Positions 16,978 through 25,072 of a DNA stretch of 64,000 nt are shown here, piece by piece. The first letter of the stretch is position 1. The number at the start of each line of letters is the position of its first letter. Location of the stretch: assembly GCF_036322585.1 (NCBI RefSeq), contig NZ_AP024600.1, positions 248,001 to 312,000 on the forward strand. Reading direction: 5' to 3'. Position numbers and translations under genes: made by a program. A model generated the notes under the pieces. The model saw only the letters and a list, made by a program, of their open reading frames with translations. It was not told the DNA's origin and did not search any database. The DNA is from Luteolibacter sp. LG18 (lineage in GTDB: Bacteria; Verrucomicrobiota; Verrucomicrobiia; Verrucomicrobiales; Akkermansiaceae).

Positions 16978-17529
16978 CCGACCCACCCCGTAGTGCTTCG
17001 CCAGCTCATGGGCGCGCCAGTGGAGGTCGCCGTGGCTCGGGGTGTAGTGGGAGGGACGTGACAGCATCCAGCGGATGTAGGGCCGGAGTTCATACCCCGC
17101 ATCCATGGCGTAACGCGCGCCGATGATGTCGGCGCGGAGCTCCTGCTGGGGATCGGTGTGGCCGCGGTGGCCGAAGTTGTAGACCTGATGGGCGAACTCG
17201 TGGCCGAAGATGAACGCCCAGGCATTGAGCGGCACCTCGCGGGCGGCCCGCGGGTTCACGCTGATGCGTTCACCGCCGGACACCGCCTGAATGGACGCCA
17301 GCGGGCCATTGGTGTCATAGCTCTGATGGATCGTCCCGGCGACATACAAGCCGCTGGTGCGGGCGACGCGGTGGGCCACCCCTTCGATCTCCCCCAGCCC
17401 CATCGCGGGACGGTCGAGAATGCCGGAGAGCCCCTGCTGCCGTTGCCACGCCATCTGCCGGGCCGGCATCGGCGGCGGCGCGATGCAGGACGGGAGCAGC
17501 AGGACCGGCAGCAGCGCGAGAAACTTCAT
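16975..17529 (-). CDS. M48-like zinc metalloprotease lipoprotein
   Basis: Predicted lipoprotein of 184 residues: signal MKFLALLPVLLLPSC ends in a lipobox. The zinc motif HEFAH (HExxH) is followed about 20 residues later by QQELRADIIGARYAMDAGYE, the M48-type third ligand and AD-x-x-A helix. Envelope protein turnover is a plausible role. The ATG at 17529 overlaps the stop of the upstream 330-residue protein gene as ATGA, so the two are translationally coupled. The stop codon lies inside the palindromic element. Protease family fairly sure; substrate unknown. Confidence 0.82.
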   Translation of the reverse strand: MKFLALLPVLLLPSCIAPPPMPARQMAWQRQQGLSGILDRPAMGLGEIEGVAHRVARTSGLYVAGTIHQSYDTNGPLASIQAVSGGERISVNPRAAREVPLNAWAFIFGHEFAHQVYNFGHRGHTDPQQELRADIIGARYAMDAGYELRPYIRWMLSRPSHYTPSHGDLHWRAHELAKHYGVGR

Positions 17530-18518
17530 CCCTCTTCCTTGAACGGCTCGGCGCGGCGCTCCTCGAGGCAGCGGCTGAGCCAGCCAACCAGCTTCTCCGC
17601 CTCCTCCGACTCGGTGCGGAGCGAGCCGAGCGCGTTCCAGTCGATGTGGTGGCGGGAATGCGGCGCGGCGATGCGGTTGATCTCCAGCTTGCCCATGATC
17701 GCCTCGGTTTCCCGCGGGTGGGCATTCAGGATGTTCGCCGGACGCGGCAGGTCGTCGAGCGCCTCGGCAGTCAGGCCGAACGAGGTCACGCCCACACCGA
17801 ACTGGGCATTGAGCTTGCGGAGGCCATCGGCCAGCGCCTCGTCCTCGATCGGCGCGGCATAGATCAGCTCGCCACCCTGCGCCCACATCGAGACGGCCAG
17901 CGTCTGGAAGAAATCCTCGCGGTAGCTGAGCAGCGAGGGCTGGATGCGCAGGCGCGCGCCGTGGAGACGGAACGGCGGCAGGCCGAGGCGCTGCTTCAGC
18001 GAAAGCATCGTCTCATCCAGCGTCATCTCCTCGTCCGCGGACTCGCCGGTTTCCCAATCGACCAGCACCAGCTCCGGATACTTCCACAGGTTGCCGAGCG
18101 GGGCGTCCTTGGCGAAGGCCTCGCGGAAGGCGAAGGGGAAGCGGCCGTTGATTTCGAAATAGCGGGTGACCACGGCGCGGAACTTGCGGATGCGCATCAG
18201 CGCGTTGTCCGCCGTCTGCGGATCCGCCGTGAGGTCGTCGAGGCGGCCCTGGGTCATCGAGAGCAGCTCCTGCGCGCCGGAGAGCGCGGGCACGGAGGCG
18301 GTGCGCTTGTAGTAGCCCTGGCCCTTTTCCACCTTCGCGATCGGCGAGGCCGGATCGCAGGACATGATGGAGAAATGATATCGCAACGAGGCATCCGAAT
18401 AGTTCCCCGTGAGTTGCAGGCGGGTCAGGCGGATCAGCTCGGTTCCCTTGATCGCGTCCACCGGATTGTTGGGGAGCAACGAGGGAAGGATGTCCGATAA
18501 CTGCTTGCGAAGACTCAT
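17526..18518 (-). CDS. Conserved-looking cytoplasmic protein, function unknown
   Basis: Soluble protein of 330 residues without signal peptide or membrane segment. The N-terminus (LLPNNPVDAIKGTELIRLTR and then DASLRYHFSIMSCD, followed by AKVEKGQGYYKR) has the feel of a winged-helix domain. A central region and the ending HIDWNALGSLRTESEEAEKLVGWLSRCLEERR are helical. I recognise no enzyme motif. The gene overlaps the M48-like lipoprotein gene by four bases, so a functional link with that envelope protease is likely, for example as a regulator; this is inference. Confidence 0.75.
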   Translation of the reverse strand: MSLRKQLSDILPSLLPNNPVDAIKGTELIRLTRLQLTGNYSDASLRYHFSIMSCDPASPIAKVEKGQGYYKRTASVPALSGAQELLSMTQGRLDDLTADPQTADNALMRIRKFRAVVTRYFEINGRFPFAFREAFAKDAPLGNLWKYPELVLVDWETGESADEEMTLDETMLSLKQRLGLPPFRLHGARLRIQPSLLSYREDFFQTLAVSMWAQGGELIYAAPIEDEALADGLRKLNAQFGVGVTSFGLTAEALDDLPRPANILNAHPRETEAIMGKLEINRIAAPHSRHHIDWNALGSLRTESEEAEKLVGWLSRCLEERRAEPFKEEG

Positions 18519-18655
18519 GGTTGGGGGCGTGGCCGCGTGAAAGGCGTTAGGGTGATCCAATTCCGGCCCCGCGTCCCCATCAAGCCCGGAATGGAACCAT
18601 TTTGAAAAACCGGGGTTCGAACGTGCAGGTTTTTTGAAGGAATCGGCTCCCGCTC

Positions 18656-18683
18656 TTGTCCAATCCGGCAACCCGGCTACCCT
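18656..18683 (+). promoter_or_regulatory. Sigma70-like promoter, probably leaderless
   Basis: TTGTCC (18656-18661) and TACCCT (18678-18683) are 16 bases apart. Only 6 bases separate the -10 box from the ATG at 18690, so transcription should start at the start codon. No ribosome binding site is present. Confidence 0.5.
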
Positions 18684-18689
18684 ACCCTT

Positions 18690-19397
18690 ATGCTCCGCGC
18701 CCTTTTCGCCACCACGATCCTGGCCATCGCCAGCGCCGCCGCCCAGAACCCGGATCCCGCCAAGATCATGGAGGGCACCCGCATCGCGACCACCCTCCAG
18801 CAGAGCGACCTCCACGGGAATCTCTCGAAAAACGGCACAAAAACCCCGGTCCACCTGTTCCTGCGCGGCAAGGACATCCAGTTCGCCTACGACTCCGGCG
18901 GCACCACCCAGCGCTTCCACCTCCGCCTCGGCGACGGCAAATACGACCTCTTCGACGTCGGCGCGGACGGCAAGACCACCATCTTTCCGGCCAGCAAGCT
19001 GACCAGCCCGATCGCCGGCACCGACCTCACCTACGAGGACCTTTCTTTTCAATTTTTCTATTGGCCGGATCCCAAGCTGGAAGGCACCGAAAGCGTCGGC
19101 GGCCAGGAGTGCTACAAGATCCGCCTCAACAAACCCGCCGGCAGCGGCGGCCGCTACGCCGTGGTCTACGTGTGGGTCCACACCAAGCAGGGCGCCTTCA
19201 TGCGCGTCCGCGGCTTCGACAAGAGCGGCGCGATGCTGAAGGAATTCCAAGTCGATGAAATCATGAGCGTCGGCAATGGAGTTTACACATTGAAAAAAAT
19301 GACCGTCTCCAGCATGGCGGGCGACCGCCGCACCGGCGTGACCACGCTGCTGTTTGACAAGCCGCAGGACGCGGGCGGCCCCAAGGGCCTCCGCTGA
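18690..19397 (+). CDS. LolA-like outer-membrane lipoprotein-sorting protein
   Basis: Periplasmic protein of 235 residues with signal peptide MLRALFATTILAIASAAAQ. The body is a run of amphipathic beta-strands (VHLFLRGKDIQFAYD, FHLRLGDGKYDLFDVG, ITGTDLTYEDLSFQFF-like, VGGQECYKIRLNKP, VYVWVHTKQGAFMRVRGFDKSG, MLKEFQVDEIMSV). This fits the half-barrel of the LolA-like family that carries lipoproteins or lipids across the periplasm. The strand segment beginning at LTYEDLS is the family's most recognisable block. hisA follows after 50 bases but has its own promoter. Confidence 0.75.
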   Translation: MLRALFATTILAIASAAAQNPDPAKIMEGTRIATTLQQSDLHGNLSKNGTKTPVHLFLRGKDIQFAYDSGGTTQRFHLRLGDGKYDLFDVGADGKTTIFPASKLTSPIAGTDLTYEDLSFQFFYWPDPKLEGTESVGGQECYKIRLNKPAGSGGRYAVVYVWVHTKQGAFMRVRGFDKSGAMLKEFQVDEIMSVGNGVYTLKKMTVSSMAGDRRTGVTTLLFDKPQDAGGPKGLR

Positions 19398-19411
19398 CCG
19401 TCGATTCGCGG

Positions 19412-19440
19412 TTTACCATTTCCCCTCCACGCCCTAACAC
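19412..19440 (+). promoter_or_regulatory. Sigma70-like promoter of hisA, probably leaderless
   Basis: TTTACC (19412-19417) and TAACAC (19435-19440) are separated by exactly 17 bases. The hisA GTG follows 7 bases after the -10 box, so the transcript should begin at the start codon. No ribosome binding site is visible. Confidence 0.55.
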
Positions 19441-19447
19441 CCGGCCC

Positions 19448-20212
19448 GTGACGCGATTCCGCCCCTGCATCGACCTCCATGACGGCAAGGTGAAACAAAT
19501 CGTCGGCGGCACCCTGCGCGACAGCGGTGCCGGGCCGACGGAGAACTTCGTTTCCGAAAAGCCTTCCGCCTGGTTCGCCGAATCGTTCCGCCAGAACCAC
19601 CTGACCGGCGGGCACATCATCAAGCTCGGCCCCGGCAACGACGAGGCCGCCCGCGAGGCGCTCGCCGCGTGGCCGGATGGCATGCAGCTCGGCGGCGGGA
19701 TCACCCCGGAGAACGCCGTCGAGTGGATCGAGGCCGGAGCCAGCCACGTGATCGTGACCTCAGCCCTCTTCGACCGGGACGGCCGTTTCCTCCCGGAGCA
19801 AATCAAGGCCTTGGTCAAGGCCGTGGGCCGCAAGCGCGTGGTGATCGACCTGTCCTGCCGCCGCACCGATCGCGGCTGGACGGTGGCGATGAACCGCTGG
19901 CAGACGCTCACCGACCTGGATGTGACGGTGGAGACGCTCGACCGTCTCGCGCCGTATTGCGACGAGTTCCTGATCCACGCCGCCGATGTCGAGGGCCTGT
20001 GCCGTGGCATCGATGGCGAGCTGGTCGAGTTCCTCGGTGCCTGGGGCGAAATCCCGCTCACCTACGCCGGAGGAGCCGCGAGCTTCTCGGACGTGGCGAA
20101 GGTGGACGCCCTCGGCCAGGGCAAGGTGGACGTGACCGTCGGCAGCGCACTGGATCTCTTCGGCGGCAAGGGCGTGCGATACGCGGATCTGATCGCTTGG
20201 AACCGGAGATGA
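19448..20212 (+). CDS. hisA: ProFAR isomerase HisA, eukaryotic (HIS6) type
   Basis: Fourth step of histidine biosynthesis, the Amadori isomerisation of ProFAR to PRFAR. The 254-residue (beta/alpha)8 protein begins TRFRPCIDLHDGKVKQIVGG and continues with FVSEKPSAWFAE, GGHIIKLGPGNDEAAREALA, MQLGGGITPENAVEWIEAGA and SHVIVTSALF. These blocks belong to the eukaryotic-type HIS6 subfamily rather than the usual bacterial HisA. The start is a GTG, supported by the promoter placed directly before it. hisI lies about 9 kb upstream on the other strand, with no other his gene near. Confidence 0.92.
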   Translation: MTRFRPCIDLHDGKVKQIVGGTLRDSGAGPTENFVSEKPSAWFAESFRQNHLTGGHIIKLGPGNDEAAREALAAWPDGMQLGGGITPENAVEWIEAGASHVIVTSALFDRDGRFLPEQIKALVKAVGRKRVVIDLSCRRTDRGWTVAMNRWQTLTDLDVTVETLDRLAPYCDEFLIHAADVEGLCRGIDGELVEFLGAWGEIPLTYAGGAASFSDVAKVDALGQGKVDVTVGSALDLFGGKGVRYADLIAWNRR

Positions 20213-20218
20213 TAACCC

Positions 20219-20710
20219 ATGCAAACCGCAGGAAAAGAATGTCACGCATGTGGGCAAAAAATCGTAATCGCCCCGAACGGGACGTGGTGCCCCGAGTGCC
20301 AGACGATCATTTGCAGATCTTGCATCTCGCCCAGGGAGCCTTGTCCCAATTGCGCCCGCCCTTGGAGAGACCCGGCAGACACATTCTATTACTTGAGCAC
20401 CTGCTCCCGTTGTGGTGCCGGGCTTGATCGAAACTACAGTTGTCCTGATTGCGGTGAACCCTCCCAATGGGATTCAGCCGCACATTACGAACAGTATCTC
20501 ACCGCGAAAAGAGAAGAGAACGACGGCCGATCCTCGGCTGGCCTGACGATGATCGCAACAGGGATATTGGTAATGCTTTTGTCCGCTCTTGTAATTTTCG
20601 CCCTATTCACCAGTGGGATTATCTGGGGATTGAGCATGGCATTTCTCTTTGGGGGAGCCTGCTTGGTCGGGGACGGCATCAGGCGTTGGAAAATGGACAG
20701 AAAGCCCTGA
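20219..20710 (+). CDS. Zinc-ribbon membrane protein
   Basis: Protein of 163 residues. The first 90 residues hold five Cys pairs (CHAC, CPEC, CRSC, CPNC, CSRC and CPDC among them), giving two or three zinc knuckles. Two transmembrane helices follow (GLTMIATGILVMLLSALVIF and IIWGLSMAFLFGGACLVG). It starts 6 bases after hisA but is less GC-rich than its neighbours, hinting at different ancestry. No family recognised. Confidence 0.75.
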   Translation: MQTAGKECHACGQKIVIAPNGTWCPECQTIICRSCISPREPCPNCARPWRDPADTFYYLSTCSRCGAGLDRNYSCPDCGEPSQWDSAAHYEQYLTAKREENDGRSSAGLTMIATGILVMLLSALVIFALFTSGIIWGLSMAFLFGGACLVGDGIRRWKMDRKP

Positions 20711-20749
20711 CACCATCCTTTCTCCTCTGCTTTGAAGTAAGCTCCCCGG

Positions 20750-22816
20750 TTAGGGCGCGGGAATTAGGCCGATCTCCGCCGCTGTGACGTGGTTCTTCTC
20801 CACGGCGTGCAGGCCGGTGAAGCGGAAGTAGCGGGCGGTGACCGGCGCTTGCAAGGGCACGGTCTGTTCCAGCGGGTTCGCCTTGATGTTGGAGAACTCC
20901 CCTTCCGCCGCCTGCGTCCATGACTGGCCATCGCGGCTGACCTCGAAACGGTAGCGGTCGGTCATGCCGTGGGCCACGCCATCCTGGCGCGGCAGGTAGG
21001 TGAAGGCGGAGATTTTCACCTCACCGCCGAGGTCGATCACGAAACCCTGCGGCGGCGGCAGCTCACCGGAGGCCGGGTGCGTTTGCCATAGCGTCTTCGG
21101 GTTTTCGTCGATGGCGTTCTTCGCGTCGCCCGCGGTCATCGAGACCACCTTCCATGCGGACTTCGTCATCCCCAGCGCGCGGGATGCCACCGGCCCGAGC
21201 TTGTCCCCGGCCACCACGCGGGCCTTCACCACGCCGCCGGAGGGCAGATCCACCGGTTCCTTGTATTCCGAGGAGGACGCGCCCGGCTCCGAGCCATCGG
21301 TGGTGTAGCGGATCGATCCCCCCTGCGCGGCGAGGGTGAGTTTCCCCGCGTCATCGCGCGCGATCGTGGGAGCCACCAGCACGACGGGTGCCTGGAACAC
21401 CGCGAGCTCACTGAGGCACGGCACCGCGGGCGAGGCGGTGATGCGGAGACGCAGGCGGTCGGTGGTGCAGCTCGTGCCCAGACGCGCCAACACCTGGTTG
21501 CCGATGGTGGAACCCTTGTGAACTTCCTTCCAATCATTGCCCTGCCACGCGTCGATCGCAAAGCCCTCGACGCGCTGGCCGAGCCGGATCTGCTCGCGCA
21601 GGCGGATCACGTCGAAGGTCGCCGGAGCGGCGAAACGGATCTCCACGGACGGGGTGTTGTTGCCGTCGTCCACGGTCCAGTAGCTGTCGATGTTGCCATC
21701 GGTGAGATTGCCGGGAGCGAACTTCGCGTCATTCCCACGGAACGGTCCGCCCGCTTTCGCGCCGCGGGCGAAGTCCTTCGAAAGCATCGATTCCCGTAGC
21801 TCGCGGAAGCCCTTCAGCGAGGCGATGTCCGGAGCACTGAGCTGCCCGGTGCGGTTCGGCGGGACGTTGAGAATGAGGTTCGCACCGCGGCCGACACAAT
21901 CAAACCACACCTGCAGGAGCTTCTCGGAACTCTTCACCTGGGCGTCCTCGCGCTGGTGCCAGAACCAGCCGTGACGGATCGAGGTGTCCCCTTCCGCGGG
22001 CACCCAGCGGTCGCCGTGGGCAAGGCCGGTCGCCCCATTGCCGCCACGCTTCGAATCCAGCGTCGCCCAGTGCGGGTAGGCCACGTGACCCTGCTCGGAG
22101 CCACCCCAGCGCGCGTCGCCCGAGGTCCCCGCGCCCCACACCACGCACTGCGGCTGGAGCTTTCGGACCATCTCGACGATTTTCGGGAAGTCATAGTAGT
22201 TCGCCGGGATCTTCCGCGTTTCCTTCGCGCCGCCGTACCAGCCGTCGCCGCCGTTCGCGCCATCGAACCAAATCTCGAAGATGGGCCCGTAGTTGCTCAG
22301 CACCTCGCGGATCTGCTCATGGAAGACCTTCACGTAGCCGTCCTTGCCGTATTCCGCCTGACTGCGGTCCCAGGGCGAAACATAGACGCCGAATTTCAGC
22401 CCCTCCGCCTTGCAGGCCTGGGAGAAGTCGCGGACGAGGTCACCCTTGCCGCCCTGCCAGCCGCTTTTCGAAATGTTGCGGTCGGTGGTCTTGGTAGGCC
22501 ACAGGCAGAACCCGTCGTGATGCTTCGCCGTCAGCACCACCCCGGTCATGCCCGCCTCCTTGAACTGGCGGACGATCGCGCGGGCGTCGAAGGACGAGGG
22601 ATTGAACAACTTCGGGTCCTCGTCGCCATAGCCCCACTCGCGGTCGGTCCAGGTGTTCAGGCCGAAATGGACGAACGCGTAGTATTCCATCCGCTGCCAG
22701 GCCACCTGCCGCTCGGCGGGAACCGCCCCGAAGGGAGCCGGAGGGGTGGCCGCCCAGGCGCTGGAGAGCAGGGCGAAGACGGGAAGGGCAGGCACGAGGC
22801 GGGAGACAAAAGACAT
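20750..22816 (-). CDS. Secreted alpha-L-fucosidase (GH29) with carbohydrate-binding domains
   Basis: Exported glycosidase of 688 residues with signal peptide ending SSAWA. The GH29 barrel shows YYAFVHFGLNTWTDREWGYG, GMTGVVLTAKHHDGFCLWPT, GLKFGVYVSPWDRSQAEYGK and the nucleophile Asp in PIFEIWFDGANGGDGW. After the barrel come an F5/8 type C-like domain (DGNIDSYWTVDDGN), a chitobiase C-terminal-like linker domain (SIRYTTDGSEPGAS) and a second F5/8 type C-like domain at the end (KTLWQTHPASGELPPPQGF). It probably removes fucose from algal or host-type glycans outside the cell. It is divergent from the E1-alpha gene with a 200-base gap. Confidence 0.9.
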   Translation of the reverse strand: MSFVSRLVPALPVFALLSSAWAATPPAPFGAVPAERQVAWQRMEYYAFVHFGLNTWTDREWGYGDEDPKLFNPSSFDARAIVRQFKEAGMTGVVLTAKHHDGFCLWPTKTTDRNISKSGWQGGKGDLVRDFSQACKAEGLKFGVYVSPWDRSQAEYGKDGYVKVFHEQIREVLSNYGPIFEIWFDGANGGDGWYGGAKETRKIPANYYDFPKIVEMVRKLQPQCVVWGAGTSGDARWGGSEQGHVAYPHWATLDSKRGGNGATGLAHGDRWVPAEGDTSIRHGWFWHQREDAQVKSSEKLLQVWFDCVGRGANLILNVPPNRTGQLSAPDIASLKGFRELRESMLSKDFARGAKAGGPFRGNDAKFAPGNLTDGNIDSYWTVDDGNNTPSVEIRFAAPATFDVIRLREQIRLGQRVEGFAIDAWQGNDWKEVHKGSTIGNQVLARLGTSCTTDRLRLRITASPAVPCLSELAVFQAPVVLVAPTIARDDAGKLTLAAQGGSIRYTTDGSEPGASSSEYKEPVDLPSGGVVKARVVAGDKLGPVASRALGMTKSAWKVVSMTAGDAKNAIDENPKTLWQTHPASGELPPPQGFVIDLGGEVKISAFTYLPRQDGVAHGMTDRYRFEVSRDGQSWTQAAEGEFSNIKANPLEQTVPLQAPVTARYFRFTGLHAVEKNHVTAAEIGLIPAP

Positions 22817-22981
22817 GACCGGATATTCAGGATGAAAGGACGCGAACGAATCAATCGGCAATTCTGCCCACAGGCATGGCGCGTAAAGGGAAAAAAACCT
22901 GCCTTCCGGCCCCACCACTTCCGGGGAAACAATCCTCCATCCCCGCACCTGGACGTTTTGCCTGTTGCGATCCGAAAGCTG

Positions 22982-23011
22982 TTGCGGGGCTTGTCCGCCC
23001 TGCCCTAGCCT
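22982..23011 (+). promoter_or_regulatory. Sigma70-like promoter of the E1/E2 genes, probably leaderless
   Basis: TTGCGG (22982-22987) and TAGCCT (23006-23011) are 18 bases apart. The GTG of the E1-alpha gene follows after 6 bases with no ribosome binding site between. Confidence 0.45.
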
Positions 23012-23017
23012 CCTCCC

Positions 23018-24034
23018 GTGCCTGAGCTGGACGTGCAACCTTTTACCGATGGAGCGGTTTTGAACCGGGAGTATATCCGGGCGGCGTTCCGGTCGATGCT
23101 CCGGGCGCGCCTCCTCGAAAACAAGCTCTCCAGCCTCTACAAGGCGGGCAAGATCGTCGGCGGCGTCTACCTCGGCCGCGGCCAGGAAGCCGTGAGCGCC
23201 TGCGTCGGCGCGGCCCTGGTCCAGGGCAAGGACGTCTTCGCCCCGCTGATCCGCGACCAAGCCGGCCGCGACGCCTTCGGCGAGCCGATGATCGACTGCA
23301 CCCGCACCTACCTGGGCTCCGTGATGGGGCCGATGAAGGGCCGGGACGGCAACATCCACCGCGGCCGCCCGTCGATGGGCATGCCGGCGATGATTTCCCA
23401 CCTCGGCGCGCAGGTGCCGCTGGTGGCGGGCATGCTTTTCGCCAAACGCCTGAAGGGCGAGCTGGCCGGTGTGGTCGGCGCGACCTGCATCGGCGACGGC
23501 GCGACCTCCACCGGGGCCTTCCACGAGGGCGTGAACCTCGCCGCTATGGAAAAGCTGCCGATGGTGGTGGTGGTGGCGAACAACGGCTTCGCCTACTCGA
23601 CCCCGAACGACCGCCAGTTCGCCTGCCGTGATCTGGTCGAGCGCGCCCGCGGCTACGGCATCGCCGGCCACGCGGTGGACGGCACCGACCTGCTCGCCTG
23701 CGCCTCGGTGATCGGCAACGCCGTCCAGCGCGCCCGCGAGGGCCACGGCCCGCAGATGGTCGTCGCCCAGCTCCTGCGCCTCTCCGGCCACGGCGAGCAC
23801 GACGATGGCTCCTACGTGCCGGACACGATGAAGGCGGGCCACTACGGCCGCGACTGCATCGAGGTGGCCATGCGCCAGCTCGTGGAGCACGGCTTCGCCA
23901 CCGTGGATGAACTTTTCGCCTGGCAGGAAGAGACCGCGGAAGAGGTCCAGCGGTCCGTCGCCCAGGCCCAGCAGGAACCGACGCCCGATCCCTACTCCGA
24001 CGACTGGCGCGCGTATTCCACCCGACTTTCCTAA
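23018..24034 (+). CDS. 2-oxo acid dehydrogenase E1 component, alpha subunit
   Basis: Thiamine-diphosphate-dependent decarboxylase subunit of 338 residues. The ThDP motif is GDGATSTGAFHEGVNLAAM ending in VVVVANN. Other family blocks are RARLLENKLSSLYKAGKI, GRGQEAVSACVGAAL and GHGEHDDGSYVP. The heterotetrameric alpha2beta2 type (pyruvate, branched-chain or acetoin dehydrogenase) fits; the substrate cannot be decided from sequence. The start is a GTG with a promoter directly upstream. The beta subunit gene follows after 10 bases. Confidence 0.93.
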   Translation: MPELDVQPFTDGAVLNREYIRAAFRSMLRARLLENKLSSLYKAGKIVGGVYLGRGQEAVSACVGAALVQGKDVFAPLIRDQAGRDAFGEPMIDCTRTYLGSVMGPMKGRDGNIHRGRPSMGMPAMISHLGAQVPLVAGMLFAKRLKGELAGVVGATCIGDGATSTGAFHEGVNLAAMEKLPMVVVVANNGFAYSTPNDRQFACRDLVERARGYGIAGHAVDGTDLLACASVIGNAVQRAREGHGPQMVVAQLLRLSGHGEHDDGSYVPDTMKAGHYGRDCIEVAMRQLVEHGFATVDELFAWQEETAEEVQRSVAQAQQEPTPDPYSDDWRAYSTRLS

Positions 24035-24044
24035 TTTTTTCCGA

Positions 24045-25010
24045 GTGAGTGTCACCTACATCGATGCGATCCGCGAGGCTCAGCTGAAGCTGCTGCGCGA
24101 GGATTCCCGTGTCTTCCTCTACGGCCAGGACATCGCCACCTTCGGCGGTGCGTTCAAGGCGACGAAGGGCCTGGCCCAGGAGTTTCCGAACCGCGTGTTC
24201 GACGCGCCCATTTCCGAAGACGCCATGCTCGGCCTGGCGGTCGGCGCGGCGATCGAGGGGATGCGGCCGATCATTGAAATGCAGTTCGCCGACTTCTCGT
24301 CGATCGCGTTCAACCAGATCGTCAACCAGGCGGCGACCCACTACTACCGCACCGGCGTGCCGGTGCCGCTGACCGTGCGCCTGCCCTCCGGCGGCACGCC
24401 CGGCTCCGGGCCCTTCCACAGCCAGAGCATGGAATCGATCTACGCCCACTACCCCGGGCTGATCGTGGTGACTCCGGCCACCGTGTCCGATGCCTACCAC
24501 ATGCTGCTCGACAGCGTGGCGCTCGAGGACCCGGTGATCTACTGCGAGCACAAGTTCCTCTACCGCTGGCTGAAGGCGAAATCGATCAACGGCGACTACC
24601 TGCCGATCGGCCAGGCCCGCATCGTGCGCCCCGGCAAGCACGCCACCGTGGTGACCTACTCCGCCATGGTCCATGAGGCCGTGCGCGCCGCCGAACGCCT
24701 CCAGGCGGACGGTTGGGAAATCGAAGTGGTGGACCTGCGCTCGGTGAAGCCGCTGGACATGGACACCGTGCTGGCCTCCGTGGCCCGCACCGGCCGCCTG
24801 CTCGCCGTGGGTGAAGCCTTCCCCTGGGGTGGCGTCACCGCCGAGGTGGTGGCCCGCACCGTGAGCGAGGGCTTCCACCTGCTGGACGCGCCGCCGCAGC
24901 GCCTGAACTCCCGCGACACGCCGGTCCCCTATCACCCGAAGCTGTGGGCCGCCCACCGCCCGACCCCCGAGTCGATCGGTGAAGCCCTCCGCCGCCTTCT
25001 TTCCTTCTAA
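24045..25010 (+). CDS. 2-oxo acid dehydrogenase E1 component, beta subunit
   Basis: Partner of the alpha subunit, 321 residues. It begins VTYIDAIREAQLKLLREDSR and carries VFLYGQDIATFGGAFKATKG, FDAPISEDAMLGLAVGAAIE and PIIEMQFADFSSIAFNQIVN, with the substrate-site stretch TVRLPSGGTPGSGPFHSQSM. The C-terminal transketolase-like domain has TVVTYSAMVHEAVRAAERL and EVVDLRSVKPLDMDTV. I start at the GTG at 24045; the frame upstream overlaps the alpha gene out of register and is not protein-like. The E2 gene follows after 62 bases. Confidence 0.94.
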   Translation: MSVTYIDAIREAQLKLLREDSRVFLYGQDIATFGGAFKATKGLAQEFPNRVFDAPISEDAMLGLAVGAAIEGMRPIIEMQFADFSSIAFNQIVNQAATHYYRTGVPVPLTVRLPSGGTPGSGPFHSQSMESIYAHYPGLIVVTPATVSDAYHMLLDSVALEDPVIYCEHKFLYRWLKAKSINGDYLPIGQARIVRPGKHATVVTYSAMVHEAVRAAERLQADGWEIEVVDLRSVKPLDMDTVLASVARTGRLLAVGEAFPWGGVTAEVVARTVSEGFHLLDAPPQRLNSRDTPVPYHPKLWAAHRPTPESIGEALRRLLSF

Positions 25011-25040
25011 TCACTCCGAACTGGAAACTCTTCCCTGGAT

Positions 25041-25064
25041 TCTGGTTTCTGGACTCTTGATTCT
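25041..25064 (+). repeat. 24-base dispersed repeat, copy 2
   Basis: Matches 2754-2777 at 23 of 24 positions and lies 8 bases before the E2 gene ATG, where a ribosome binding site would be expected. No purine-rich site is visible in this leader. Confidence 0.6.
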
Positions 25065-25072
25065 CAATTCCC

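Noticed and set aside
18614-18621. GGTTCGAA, resembling a tRNA T-loop
   Set aside because: No acceptor stem, anticodon arm or CCA end can be drawn around it. It lies within an AAAAACC/GGTTTTT inverted repeat (18605-18634) in a divergent promoter region.
17526-19250. 574-residue minus-strand frame extending upstream of the 330-residue protein
   Set aside because: The extension lies antisense to the LolA-like gene and lacks protein-like features; the ATG at 18518 is the plausible start.
20750-24055. 1101-residue minus-strand reading frame running through the fucosidase and antisense to the E1-alpha gene
   Set aside because: Only the part from 22816 downward has a signal peptide and GH29 motifs. 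The rest is an antisense shadow of the E1-alpha gene in GC-rich DNA.
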